Counted from the stretch's first letter, positions 24,265 to 32,900 are shown. The stretch: 64,000 bases of DNA from Salinispora cortesiana (GCF_000484695.1 NZ_AXVR01000001.1:248001-312000); one strand, 5' to 3'. Translations and numbers: made by a program. The notes: generated by a model not told the origin, from the letters alone.

Positions 24265-25317
24265 TCACGTTCTGCGGCCGGAGCAGGTGCAGGAGGGGTG
24301 GGGCGCCCAATGCCGGCGACGTTGCCGGCCGTCGGCGGTGACCTCGACGGAGCCGCCGACGGTGGCTGGGACGCCGCCATCGAGGTGGCCCAGGGCTTCG
24401 CCGGTGGCGTACGCCACGGCGGCGAGCAGCGTTGTCGTCGCGCAGGCCCACTCCGGCGTGCCGCTGGCAAGCTGGGCGGCGAGTGCTGGCCAGCTCGGGT
24501 CGCGGTCCCTTCGATGTAGGTCGAGGCAGTTCAGGCAGGGACCGATCGGTGGCCGGACCAGCGGGCCGACGACCGGCACCCCCTCCCGGAGGTCGAGCAG
24601 CAGGTGTACCTGCCGGCGTTGGTGGTGGGCGGCGGCGAGCAGGGGAGCCGGGCGGTCCGTACCGCACTGAATCACGAGGTCGATCCGGCCGGGTCGGAGC
24701 CGGTTGGTGGCGGTGCCGGTGGCGGTGCGGCCGAGGGCCTCCCGGACCGCGCTGGCGAGCGGCTGGCCGAGGTCTGCGGTGGGGATTCCGGTGCCGACGA
24801 GGTCCGCCGGCGCGACCGGGCCGGCCAGGCGTGGTTGTACGTGCCCGACCCCGGCCTGGGCCAGGGCGACGGCGACGGGAGCGCCGAGGCGACCGGCGCC
24901 GGTTACCAGCACCCGTGCCGTCTGGCGGCGGCGCAGTACCTGTGCGGGCGTGCCGGTTGTTCGTTGGTTGGCCAGGGCGAGGGCGCCGGCCTCGGCGGCG
25001 AGGCGGGTTCGGGGCGGCCCGGTCAGGTCGCGGGGTAGGAGGGTGTGAGCGGGTACGACCAGGCCGGCGGTGCGGAGCGCCTCGAGCAGGGTGCGGGCCG
25101 CCTCCCGCCCCACCTCGATTCGGTTGGCCTGTTCCAGGACGTGCCGCTCGCTGTGCGCGCCGTCGAGCAGGTCGAGGAGTCGGGCGGTACGGGGGTTGGC
25201 CAACTCCAGCAGGACGGCTCGGCTCGGATCGACGCCCAGTTGCAGCGTGTGTCGGTCCCGCCAGAGTCGGGTGAGGCCGGGCAGCAGGGTGGGCCGGGGC
25301 AGGGCGGTAAGGTTCAT
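24265..25317 (-). CDS. Orphan cyclodehydratase-like E1 (ThiF-family) protein with N-terminal winged-helix RRE-like domain
   Basis: Encodes 350 residues. Residues about 20-90 (LQLGVDPSRAVLLEL through AARTLLEALRTAGLVV) look like the PqqD-like peptide-recognition winged helix found at the N-terminus of TOMM cyclodehydratase C-proteins. A degenerate ThiF/E1 Rossmann motif follows (VLVTGAGRLGAPVAVALA). A zinc site is suggested by CLNC near residue 265 followed by DLHRRDRDPSWPAL, and a C-terminal CTC. No YcaO partner or precursor peptide lies in the window. The usual E1 Arg/Asp residues after the Gly motif seem absent, so it may bind rather than adenylate. The start is uncertain: ATG 25317 has no clear Shine-Dalgarno and an in-frame GTG at 25365 lies in a DnaA-box-like site. 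Confidence 0.7.
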   Translation of the reverse strand: MNLTALPRPTLLPGLTRLWRDRHTLQLGVDPSRAVLLELANPRTARLLDLLDGAHSERHVLEQANRIEVGREAARTLLEALRTAGLVVPAHTLLPRDLTGPPRTRLAAEAGALALANQRTTGTPAQVLRRRQTARVLVTGAGRLGAPVAVALAQAGVGHVQPRLAGPVAPADLVGTGIPTADLGQPLASAVREALGRTATGTATNRLRPGRIDLVIQCGTDRPAPLLAAAHHQRRQVHLLLDLREGVPVVGPLVRPPIGPCLNCLDLHRRDRDPSWPALAAQLASGTPEWACATTTLLAAVAYATGEALGHLDGGVPATVGGSVEVTADGRQRRRHWAPHPSCTCSGRRT

Positions 25318-25357
25318 GGGCACGAATAGTGCTCGCGTCAGAGCTTTCCGTCGAACG

Positions 25358-25419
25358 TTGTCCACAGGTATGCGGAGTTGGACCCAGGGTTTTCCACAGG
25401 AAGTGGCTGGTTCTCCACA
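25358..25419 (+). promoter_or_regulatory. Cluster of three DnaA-box-like 9-mers
   Basis: TTGTCCACA (25358-25366), TTTTCCACA (25390-25398) and TTCTCCACA (25411-25419) lie in the same orientation, 32 and 21 bases apart, i.e. about three and two helical turns. TTGTCCACA is the preferred DnaA box of streptomycetes. They are immediately upstream of the cyclodehydratase-like gene. Confidence 0.55.
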
Positions 25420-25456
25420 GGTCTCGGCCGCGCCTGTCCGGCAGCCGACATTGGCT

Positions 25457-25488
25457 GGGTGGTGGAAGGGTCGCCCCTTCCACCACCC
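25457..25488. terminator. Very strong hairpin terminator after the small zinc-ribbon gene
   Basis: A perfect 14-bp stem (25457-25470 with 25475-25488) and a four-base loop lie nine bases beyond the minus-strand stop at 25498. It separates the zinc-ribbon gene from the gene and DnaA-box-like sites beyond. Confidence 0.8.
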
Positions 25489-25497
25489 GGAAAGGCG

Positions 25498-25665
25498 TTA
25501 GACCTTCGCTTTACCCAGAATGCGGTTCACTGTTGTGCCGCACACCGGACACTTGCCCTTGGCCATGTTCATCCCGGTCTTGGAAACCTCTACGCGCCCC
25601 TCGAAGTCCCGCTTCTCCTTGCACTTGACGCAGTAACCGTTGTAAGTCTGGGCCTGGTCGGCCAC
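25498..25665 (-). CDS. 55-residue zinc-ribbon protein (DUF5679-like)
   Basis: Encodes 55 residues from a GTG at 25665-25663, with GAGGAGG at ideal spacing upstream, to TAA at 25500-25498. The sequence has a classical zinc ribbon: YCVKCKEKRDF, a basic linker with SKTGMNMAKG, and KCPVCGTTVNRILGK. It matches the small conserved actinobacterial DUF5679 type; the function is unknown, but the ribbon plus basic linker suggests nucleic-acid or ribosome binding. It has its own promoter region and terminator, so it is a monocistronic, probably well-expressed gene. Confidence 0.85.
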   Translation of the reverse strand: MADQAQTYNGYCVKCKEKRDFEGRVEVSKTGMNMAKGKCPVCGTTVNRILGKAKV

Positions 25666-26141
25666 GGGTGCCTCCTCGTCTCGTCCGCCGGCGAACGCTC
25701 ATCCGGCGGGGTTCCAGCGGCGGGCCACGAGGGCACCGGCGCTAGGCCTTCCGTCGTGGTCACAGGCGTGACCACCGGTCCGCGGACCCTACCCAGGTCT
25801 GGGGGGTTCCATGTCAACTCCTCATCGACACTGTGAGCAAGTTGACGACGAGAGTGTGCACGGCGAATTAGCTTGGATAAGTGAGTTTGGTGGGGACACG
25901 CCGGACGGATGCCCTGAAAAACGGCGCAGGGTGCCCGCAGGTGACGGGAGGTAACGTGATCACCTGGCGTTGGTCTGCCTTCGGGCTATTCCCGAGCACC
26001 CTAACGCAGAGAAATTTTCGGGACTCCTGGCGACCAACACTTATTTTTCGGGCGCGTGTCGCGGGTTGACCCTTGCGGACCCCTGGTCACCACGAAGTAA
26101 CTTTTCTTCGTGGCAGGAATCCGAGGCGGCGCGGTCGGCTG
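25666..26141. other. 476-bp divergent intergenic region
   Basis: Holds back-to-back -35-like elements: TTGACA on the minus strand (25817-25812, with TAGGGT at 25791-25786, spacing a long 20) toward the zinc-ribbon gene, and TTGACG (25842-25847) on plus. A GGGAGG followed by GTG at 25956 opens a 37-codon frame to 26069 that I do not accept as a gene. Nearer the metallopeptidase gene is TTGACC (26076-26081) with TAACTT (26098-26103), the latter inside an inverted repeat. Parts are unusually AT-rich. Confidence 0.5.
26090..26113 (+). promoter_or_regulatory. Inverted repeat overlapping the promoter of the YgjP-like gene
   Basis: CCACGAAG (26090-26097) and CTTCGTGG (26106-26113) form a perfect 8-bp dyad spaced by eight bases. 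The -10-like TAACTT of the candidate promoter TTGACC-N16-TAACTT is in the spacer, so a repressor bound here would block transcription. An RNA hairpin near the 5' end is the alternative. Confidence 0.4.
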
Positions 26142-26660
26142 ATGGCAGCGCCGCGGAAGCCGGTGGTCGAGGTACGGCGCAGCCAGCGCCGCCGGCGAAC
26201 GGTGTCCGCGTACCGCGACGGCGAGCGGGTTGTCGTCCTGATCCCAGACCAGTTCTCCCGAGCTGAGGAGAGCGAGTGGGTGGACCGAATGCTTGCCCGG
26301 CTCGCCGCCCGGGAGGGCCGGCTGGTCCGGTCCGACGACGAACTACTCGCCCGTGCCACTCGACTGATCGCCCTCTACCTGGCCGACCATGGCCGCGACG
26401 CGATTCCGGCAAGCGTCCGTTGGGTGACCAATCAGACCGGGCGTTGGGGCTCCTGCACCCCAGCCGATCGGACCATTCGCATCTCCCACCGGCTGCAGGA
26501 CATGCCGGACTGGGTGATCGACTATGTCCTGTTGCACGAACTGGCCCACCTCATCGTCCCGAGCCACAACGCCCGCTTCTGGCAGCTTGTGGGCCGGTAC
26601 CCGAAGACCGAGCGGGCCCGCGGCTACCTGGAGGGCGTCGCAGCGGTCTCCTCCTCCTGA
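26142..26660 (+). CDS. YgjP/DUF45-type M48-like metallopeptidase
   Basis: Encodes 172 residues of the YgjP (WLM/SprT-related) family. The zinc motif is LLHELAHLIVPSHNARFW, giving HExxH plus the third His; the family-specific WGSCTPADRTIRISHRL precedes it. Bacterial members are single-domain putative zinc peptidases with no settled substrate. I take ATG 26142 because the sequence similar to the family begins there; a 23-residue upstream extension in the same frame is Arg-rich and runs through the promoter-like region. The next gene follows 29 bp later in the same direction. Confidence 0.83.
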   Translation: MAAPRKPVVEVRRSQRRRRTVSAYRDGERVVVLIPDQFSRAEESEWVDRMLARLAAREGRLVRSDDELLARATRLIALYLADHGRDAIPASVRWVTNQTGRWGSCTPADRTIRISHRLQDMPDWVIDYVLLHELAHLIVPSHNARFWQLVGRYPKTERARGYLEGVAAVSSS

Positions 26661-26689
26661 TCTCCGCCGGCGGGGCGTAGGGTCGGTGC

Positions 26690-27352
26690 GTGGTACGACG
26701 GTTGGTGGTTGCCCTGCTCGCGCCGGTCACCTGGACGCCGCCAGAGATCGACCCGACTGACTGGCGGACGGCGCTCGCCGAGGATGTGGTTGACGTCCTC
26801 GCCACGCTGAACGAGGTCGAGACCGCAGTTGCGGTGACCGAGGCCGACCAGTGGCTGGCCGACGCCGTGGTCTGGCCCGGCACCACCGTCTACCAGGTCC
26901 CGCGGCCCACCGTCGGCGCCGTCCTCGCCAGCTGCGGGCGGACCGCCCAGCCGAGCCAGCCGGCCAGCGTCAACCGTGCCGAGGCCGGGCACGGCTACGA
27001 CCAGGTGGCGGTTGTCGCCGGGGACGCCCCGGACCTGCCGGGGTTGACCATCGGCAAGCTACTCCGGCCGCTGACCACCCGACCGCTGGCGGTGGCCCCG
27101 GTCGCCGGTGCCGACACCGGCCTGCTCGGTGCGGCGGCCCGCATGCCCCAACCGGAGTGGCTACCGGCGCTGGACCTGGATCGGGCGGTGCCGGCTGCGG
27201 TGCGCGCGGCGGCACCTCGCCCCGGGGAACTCGCCGTCACCGCGGGGTGGCACCGGCTGCGTGGCCCGGCCGACCTGGCCCGACTCGACCCCGCCCTGGC
27301 CGGTTGGGACGCCACCCGCACCCTGCTTGCCGGCGCCGGCATCCTCGGCTGA
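26690..27352 (+). CDS. Nucleotidyltransferase/DUF2064-like protein, function unknown
   Basis: Encodes 220 residues. The central segment VAVVAGDAPDLPGLTIGKLL, then a strand with APVAGADTGLLGAAARMP, resembles the GDxPDLP...LGPxxDGG core of DUF2064/CofC-like glycosyltransferase-A-fold proteins, but the DGG site is altered and the protein is otherwise divergent. The GTG start has TAGGGT (26678-26683) six bases upstream and no clear Shine-Dalgarno, suggesting a leaderless transcript of its own although the metallopeptidase ends only 29 bp before. Converges on the Zincin_2 gene with a 17-bp gap. Confidence 0.6.
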   Translation: MVRRLVVALLAPVTWTPPEIDPTDWRTALAEDVVDVLATLNEVETAVAVTEADQWLADAVVWPGTTVYQVPRPTVGAVLASCGRTAQPSQPASVNRAEAGHGYDQVAVVAGDAPDLPGLTIGKLLRPLTTRPLAVAPVAGADTGLLGAAARMPQPEWLPALDLDRAVPAAVRAAAPRPGELAVTAGWHRLRGPADLARLDPALAGWDATRTLLAGAGILG

Positions 27353-27369
27353 CCCCGGCGGGGCCGGAG

Positions 27370-28653
27370 TCAGCTGACGGTGGGTGGGTCCTCTCCGTCG
27401 GGCTCGCCGGGGGCCTTCTCCGGCGGGCCGCCCGGCGCGCTGAAGTCGAAGCTCTCCAACTCGTCAACATCGAGTCGGGACTGAGCGAAGGCAACCGGGT
27501 CGGCGAAGTCGTCGTCGGAGGGCAGCAGGTCGGGGTGGCCCCAGAGCGCATCCCGCCCGGCGATGCCCCGGTGCTCGGTGAGGGCCGCCCAGAGCGCCGC
27601 CGCCTCGCGCAGCCGCCGCGGCCGAAGCTCCAGGCCGACCAGGGCGGCGAAGGTCTGCTCGGCCGGACCCCCGGCGGCCCGCCGCCGCCGGAACGCCTCC
27701 CCGAGTCGGACGACGTTGGGCAGCCGCTCCCCGGCCGCGCTGTCGACCACGTGGCAGACCCAGCCCTCGACGAGCGCGAGGGCCGTCTCCAGCCGGGCCA
27801 GCGATGCCTTCTGGGCTGGATTGTCCTCCGGGGTGAAGATCCCCTCCAGCGCGATCGCCTGCATCGACTCCGGGTCGGTCGGGTCAACGCGGCCCATCGC
27901 CTCCTCAATCGCCTCGCGGTTGACCCGGATGCCGGAGGCGTACATCTCCACCGCGTTGAGCACGTGTCCGCGCAGCCATGGAACATGCTCGAAGAGGCGC
28001 TGGTGAGCGGCCTCGCGCAGGGCCACGTAGAGGCGTACCTCGTCCTCGGGAAGTTCCAGCCCGGCACCGTAGTCCCGGATGTTGGCCGGGACGAGCGCCG
28101 CCGTGCCGGCCGGGCCGAGCGGCAGCCCGATGTCGCCGGCGGAGAGCACCTCGGCGGCGAGCGAGCCGAGGGCCTGGCCCAGCTGGCCCCCGAAGAGGGC
28201 CCCGCCGAGGGTGGCCACCATCGACTGCATCGGGCCGAGTTGGGCCCGCGCCTCCGGCGGCACCAGGTCACCCATGGCGCCGACCATCCGGCTGGCCACC
28301 GGGTCACACAACTTGCGCCAGACGTCGAGGGTTTTGTAGATCCACTCATTCCGGTTCCACGCCACCGAGGCGCGGATGCCCGACGGGAGCGCCGAGCCCG
28401 ACTCCAACCAGAGGTCGGCCAGACGCAGCGCCTCCTCCACCGCGTTGCGCTCGTACGGCGAGACAGCCGGATCACCCCCGGCGCTGAGCTGGCTCGCCGC
28501 CACCTGGCGGGCCAGGTCCCAGTTCACCGGTCCACTGCCGGGCGCGGCGAGCAGGTGCTGCAGCTGGGACATGAACTGCTGCATCTGCGCGGGGTCGTTG
28601 GGGTCTGGTGGCTGGCCACCGGGGAGCGCGAAACCGAACGGAATATCAGGCAC
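27370..28653 (-). CDS. Zincin_2 (DUF2342) putative zinc metalloprotease
   Basis: Encodes 427 residues and corresponds to the actinobacterial DUF2342/Zincin_2 family found next to the YlbL-type gene in mycobacteria. The N-terminus is Pro/Gln/Met-rich (PDPNDPAQMQQFMSQL), the middle is helical with Gly-rich segments, and the putative metal site is LREAAHQRLFEHVPWL near residue 230. This is a family-typical variant, not the classical HExxH. No signal peptide. Divergent from the YlbL-type protease gene (113-bp gap). Confidence 0.82.
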   Translation of the reverse strand: MPDIPFGFALPGGQPPDPNDPAQMQQFMSQLQHLLAAPGSGPVNWDLARQVAASQLSAGGDPAVSPYERNAVEEALRLADLWLESGSALPSGIRASVAWNRNEWIYKTLDVWRKLCDPVASRMVGAMGDLVPPEARAQLGPMQSMVATLGGALFGGQLGQALGSLAAEVLSAGDIGLPLGPAGTAALVPANIRDYGAGLELPEDEVRLYVALREAAHQRLFEHVPWLRGHVLNAVEMYASGIRVNREAIEEAMGRVDPTDPESMQAIALEGIFTPEDNPAQKASLARLETALALVEGWVCHVVDSAAGERLPNVVRLGEAFRRRRAAGGPAEQTFAALVGLELRPRRLREAAALWAALTEHRGIAGRDALWGHPDLLPSDDDFADPVAFAQSRLDVDELESFDFSAPGGPPEKAPGEPDGEDPPTVS

Positions 28654-28766
28654 GGGGTCTACGGTACGCGCGCCGCGCCCCAGGTCGCGTCGGCTGGCGT
28701 CGCGTCAACGGTGAAGTCCTGGCAGGTCCGCGGGGGCGAGCGCACTCGGTCGGTACGCTCTGCCGC

Positions 28767-29780
28767 ATGAGACGTCGCGGCATGACCGTCCTGCTCGGTG
28801 CCATCTTTGTTGCCCTGCTTGGCATCGGCGTGCTCGCGGCGCCCATTCCGTACGTGGTGCTGGGGCCCGGCCCCACCGTCAACACGCTGGGCACCGATGA
28901 CGGCAAGGAGGTCATTCAGGTCAAGGACCGGGAGACCTTCACCTCGGCGGGGGAGCTGCGGTTGACCACGGTGGGGGTGCAGCCCTCGGTCAAGCTGCGT
29001 GGGGCGATCCAGGGCTGGTTCTCCGACGACGAGGCGGTGGTGCCGCGGGAACTGGTGTACCCGCCGGGAGAGAGCCGTGAGGAGGTCGAGGAACGCAATG
29101 CGGAGGACTTCGAGGCCTCCCAGTCCAGCGCGGAGACGGTCGCGCTGCGCGAGCTCGGATTCCCGGTGACGGTGGAGGTCAAGACGGTGGCCGAGGATGG
29201 GCCCTCGGCCGGTCTGCTCCGTCCCGGCGACGTGGTGACCTCCGTCAACGGAGAGCCGGTCCCGGTGGCCATCCGGCTTACCGAGCTGATCCAGGCCGAG
29301 CCGGTCGGCACCGTCCTGGAGATCGGCTACACCCGCGACGCGACCCCCGGGACTGCGCGGATCACGACTCAGGAGCGGGACGGCAGGCCCCGGATCGGGA
29401 TCGGGATCGAGCAGCGGCAACCGCACCCGTTCACGCTGACAATCGACCTGGCGGACATCGGTGGTCCGAGCGCCGGGCTCATGTTTGCCCTTGGCATCAT
29501 CGACAAGCTGACCCCGGACGATCTGACCGGTGGGCAGATCGTCGCGGGCACCGGCACGATCGATGACGCGGGTCGGGTCGGCCCGATCGGCGGCATCCCC
29601 CAGAAGCTGGTCGGCGCCAAGGAGGCCGGCGCTACCGCCTTCCTGGTCCCGGCGGAGAACTGCGCCGAGGCGGTCCGCAGTCCCCAGCCCGACCTTCCGC
29701 TGCTCAAGGTGGCGACGCTGGACGATGCGTTGACCGCTCTTGGGGAGCTGCGAACAGGGGGCGAGCCGACCCGCTGCTGA
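28767..29780 (+). CDS. YlbL-type membrane-anchored PDZ/Lon-like (S16) protease
   Basis: Encodes 337 residues: an N-terminal transmembrane anchor (MTVLLGAIFVALLGIGVLAA), an extracytoplasmic region, a PDZ domain (about residues 145-205, DGPSAGLLRPGDVVTSVNG) and an S16 Lon-type serine protease domain with the Ser in GGPSAGLMFALG (about residue 235) and the Lys in GGIPQKLVGAKEAG (about 278). YlbL-like proteases cleave substrates at the membrane and have been linked to cell division control. ATG 28767 follows TACGCT (28754-28759) by seven bases with no Shine-Dalgarno, so a leaderless mRNA is likely. The upstream in-frame extension is rejected because it lacks the anchor as N-terminus. Confidence 0.9.
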   Translation: MRRRGMTVLLGAIFVALLGIGVLAAPIPYVVLGPGPTVNTLGTDDGKEVIQVKDRETFTSAGELRLTTVGVQPSVKLRGAIQGWFSDDEAVVPRELVYPPGESREEVEERNAEDFEASQSSAETVALRELGFPVTVEVKTVAEDGPSAGLLRPGDVVTSVNGEPVPVAIRLTELIQAEPVGTVLEIGYTRDATPGTARITTQERDGRPRIGIGIEQRQPHPFTLTIDLADIGGPSAGLMFALGIIDKLTPDDLTGGQIVAGTGTIDDAGRVGPIGGIPQKLVGAKEAGATAFLVPAENCAEAVRSPQPDLPLLKVATLDDALTALGELRTGGEPTRC

Positions 29781-29883
29781 GCCAACCGCCGGCACTCGGC
29801 ATGACCGCGGACGACAGGTTTGGGAAGACCCCGTACTCTGGTGGCCTGGTCGGAGCCGATCAACCGAACGTGCGGAGCCAACA

Positions 29884-32883
29884 GTGGTTATGCGTAGCAG
29901 CGCCCCCATGCCGAGGATGAGCCGACGCGGACGCGTCACGATTGGTGTCCTGGTCGGGGTGTTCGTGCTCTTCACCCTGCTCGGTTGGGGTGTGCAGGCG
30001 TGGACCGACTGGCTCTGGTTCGGCGAGGTCGACTACACCGCGGTCTTCAGCGGGGTGCTCGTCACCCGGCTGCTGCTCTTCGTCGTGGTCGGCCTGGCCA
30101 TGGCGGCCATCGTCGGCGGCAACCTCTGGCTGGCACATCGACTGCGGCCTCGACTGCGACCGCAGTCGCCGGAGCAGGCCACCCTGGAGCGATACCGGAT
30201 GCTGCTCAGCCCTCGGCTCGGCATCTGGTTCACGATGGCCGCCGTCGTGGTCGGCCTCTTCGCGGGGCTGTCGGCGCAGAGCAGGTGGAGCGAGTGGCTG
30301 CTGTTCCGCAACGGCGGGGACTTCGGAGTTAAGGACCCGGAGTTCGGGGTGGACATCGGCTTCTACGTCTTTGACCTGCCGTTCTGGCGCTATCTGCTCG
30401 GGGTCGCCTTCACCGCCGTGGTGTTGGCCCTGCTCGGGGCGCTGGCTGTGCACTATGTGTTCGGCGGGATCCGGCTCCAGGGCGTGGGCGACCGGATGAG
30501 CACTGCGGCGCGGGCCCACCTGAGCACGTTGATCGCGTTCTTCGTGTTGCTCAAGGCCGTCGCGTACGTGCTCGACCGGCGGACGATGCTGTTGGAGTAC
30601 AACGACGGCGCCAACGTCTACGGTGCCGGTTACGCCGACGTCAACGCGTTGCTGCCGGCGAAGGAGATCCTCGCCTACATCTCGGTCGTCGTGGCGATCG
30701 CGGTCCTCGTCTTCTCCAACGCCTGGATGCGGAACCTGGTCTGGCCGGGTATCTCGCTGGCCCTGCTCGGGGTCTCCGCGGTCGCCATCGGCGGCATCTA
30801 CCCGTGGGCCGTGCAGACCTTCGAGGTGAAGCCGAGCGCCCGGGACAAGGAGGCGCAGTACATCGAGCGCAGCATCGAGGCGACTCGGGCGGCCTTCAGT
30901 CTGGGCGAGGCCGATACCACGCGGTACGCGGCGAGTAACCTGCAACCACCGGCGAGCCTCGCCACCGACACCTCGGTGGTGCCGAACGCCCGACTGCTGG
31001 ATCCGCAGCTGGTCAGCGAGACGTACACGCAGCTTCAGCAGGTTCGTGGCTTCTACGATTTCGGCCCCAAGCTCGACATCGACCGCTACACCGTCGACGG
31101 GAAGACCCAGGACTACGTGGTCGGGGTCCGTGAGATCAACTATGGCGAGCTGACCACGCAGCAGAGCAACTGGATCAACCGGCACACCGTCTACACCCAT
31201 GGGTATGGTCTGGTCGCGGCCCCAGCGAACCGGGTGGTCTGCGGTGGCCAGCCCTACTTCGTCTCCGGATTCCTCGGGGAGCGGTCGCAGGAGGGGTGCG
31301 CCGCGCAGGTTGACCAAATTCCGGCCAGCCAGCCGCGGATCTACTACGGCGAGCGGATGGAGGCCGGCGACTACGCCATCGTCGGTAAGGCGAACCCGGA
31401 GGCCAGCCCCGCCGAGTTCGATCGGCCGGTCGGCGAGGACGGATCCGAGTCCTACTACACCTACACCGGCTCCGGCGGTGTCGATGTCGGCTCGTTCGGT
31501 CGTCGGCTGCTCTACGCGATCAAGGAGCAGGAGTCGAACTTCCTGCTCTCCGAGGCGGTCAACGAGAACTCGAAGCTGCTCTACGTCCGTAACCCACGGG
31601 AGCGGGTGGAGAAGGTCGCCCCGTTCCTCACCGTGGACGGTGACCCGTATCCAGCGGTGATCGATGGTCGGGTGACGTGGATCATCGACGGCTACACCAC
31701 CGCCGCGACCTACCCCTACGCCGAGCGGATCAACCTCCAGACCGAGACCACCGACGAGCTCACCAACCGGGGCACCTTCCAGCAGGCCCGGGAAAACATC
31801 AACTACATCCGGAACTCGGTCAAGGCGACGGTTGACGCGTACGACGGCACGGTCACGCTCTACGAGTTCGACGACGGTGACCCGGTGCTCCGGGCGTGGA
31901 ACAAGGCCTTCGGCGGCGACCTGATCAAGCCGAAGACGGAGATCCCGGCCGAGTTGAGCGCCCACTTCCGCTACCCGGCTGACCTGTTCAAGGTGCAGCG
32001 GAACGTCTTCACCCGGTTCCACGTGACCAACCCCGGTGACTTCTACTCCGGGCAGGACTTCTGGCAGGTGCCGAACGTGCCGGACGCGCCGGACAGCGGC
32101 CAGAAGCAGCCCCCGTACTACCTCTTCACCCAGATGCCCGGGCAGGACGAGCCGCGGTTCCAGCTCACCTCGGCGGTGACGCCGAACCGACGGCAGAACC
32201 TCGCGGCACTGATCTCTGGCTCGTACGTGGACGGCAAGCCTCGGCTTGAGGTCTATGAGCTGCCGGAAGACACTCGGATCTCCGGCCCGGTGCAGGTGCA
32301 CCAGCAGATGACCAACAACGCCCAGATTCGGCAGCAGCTGAACCTGCTCTCGTCGAACCAGGCTCAGGTCCAGTACGGCAACCTGCTCTCCCTGCCGTTT
32401 GGCAACGGCATGCTCTACGTCGAGCCGGTCTATGTGAAGAGCAACCAACAGCAGGCTTATCCCCTGTTGCAGAAGGTGCTCCTCTCCTACGGTGACGGTG
32501 GATCGTTCGTCGTCCTGGCCGACAACCTCCCTGACGGCATCAAACAGCTCGTCGAGCAGGGTGAAAAGGCCGGCGCACCAACGCCTCCACCCTCCGACGA
32601 CGAGACGCCCCCGAGTCCGGGCCCGACCGCGACCCCGACCCCGGCCCCGACGACTCCGAGCGCTACCCCACCCCCGTTCACGGGCGACGTGGCTGAGGCA
32701 GCCCAGCGGGTTCAGGCGGCGATCGTGGAGCTCCGGGCCGCGCAGGAATCCGGTGACTTCGAGCGCTACGGCCGGGCGCTGCAGGCGTTGGATGAGGCGA
32801 CAGCGGCCTTCGAGCAGGCAGCGGGGTCGCCCCCCGCGGCCACGCCGACCACGGCGCCGACGGGTTCACCGACCGGCGGCTGA
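29884..32883 (+). CDS. UPF0182 family large membrane protein
   Basis: Encodes about 999 residues. The N-terminal 300 residues hold about seven membrane helices (VTIGVLVGVFVLFTLLGWG and later). A large extracytoplasmic domain of about 600 residues follows, rich in aromatic residues, with motifs typical of UPF0182 such as NYIRNSVKATVDAYDG. A low-complexity Pro/Thr tail and a helical Ala/Glu segment end the protein. The function is unknown; size and neighbour YlbL match the mycobacterial locus. GTG 29884 has GGAG at suitable distance; ATG 29890 is an alternative. The 5' overlap with the YlbL gene seen in the longest frame is rejected. Followed by a terminator. Confidence 0.9.
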   Translation: MVMRSSAPMPRMSRRGRVTIGVLVGVFVLFTLLGWGVQAWTDWLWFGEVDYTAVFSGVLVTRLLLFVVVGLAMAAIVGGNLWLAHRLRPRLRPQSPEQATLERYRMLLSPRLGIWFTMAAVVVGLFAGLSAQSRWSEWLLFRNGGDFGVKDPEFGVDIGFYVFDLPFWRYLLGVAFTAVVLALLGALAVHYVFGGIRLQGVGDRMSTAARAHLSTLIAFFVLLKAVAYVLDRRTMLLEYNDGANVYGAGYADVNALLPAKEILAYISVVVAIAVLVFSNAWMRNLVWPGISLALLGVSAVAIGGIYPWAVQTFEVKPSARDKEAQYIERSIEATRAAFSLGEADTTRYAASNLQPPASLATDTSVVPNARLLDPQLVSETYTQLQQVRGFYDFGPKLDIDRYTVDGKTQDYVVGVREINYGELTTQQSNWINRHTVYTHGYGLVAAPANRVVCGGQPYFVSGFLGERSQEGCAAQVDQIPASQPRIYYGERMEAGDYAIVGKANPEASPAEFDRPVGEDGSESYYTYTGSGGVDVGSFGRRLLYAIKEQESNFLLSEAVNENSKLLYVRNPRERVEKVAPFLTVDGDPYPAVIDGRVTWIIDGYTTAATYPYAERINLQTETTDELTNRGTFQQARENINYIRNSVKATVDAYDGTVTLYEFDDGDPVLRAWNKAFGGDLIKPKTEIPAELSAHFRYPADLFKVQRNVFTRFHVTNPGDFYSGQDFWQVPNVPDAPDSGQKQPPYYLFTQMPGQDEPRFQLTSAVTPNRRQNLAALISGSYVDGKPRLEVYELPEDTRISGPVQVHQQMTNNAQIRQQLNLLSSNQAQVQYGNLLSLPFGNGMLYVEPVYVKSNQQQAYPLLQKVLLSYGDGGSFVVLADNLPDGIKQLVEQGEKAGAPTPPPSDDETPPSPGPTATPTPAPTTPSATPPPFTGDVAEAAQRVQAAIVELRAAQESGDFERYGRALQALDEATAAFEQAAGSPPAATPTTAPTGSPTGG

Positions 32884-32900
32884 CCCCGCACCCTACGATC

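Noticed and set aside
25956-26069. 37-codon ORF with GGGAGG-TAAC-GTG start before the YgjP-like gene
   Set aside because: Ribosome-site spacing is short, the peptide is Trp/Arg-rich with no pattern, and the promoter elements of the next gene lie just downstream; possible but unsupported.
26851-28770. 639-codon plus-strand ORF
   Set aside because: Spans the end of one gene and the whole of the antisense Zincin_2 gene; Arg/Gly-rich shadow translation.
29860-32448. 862-codon minus-strand ORF
   Set aside because: Lies entirely antisense to the UPF0182 gene in the mirrored codon frame typical of high-GC DNA; the translation is Val/Asp/His/Arg-rich with no membrane segments or domains.
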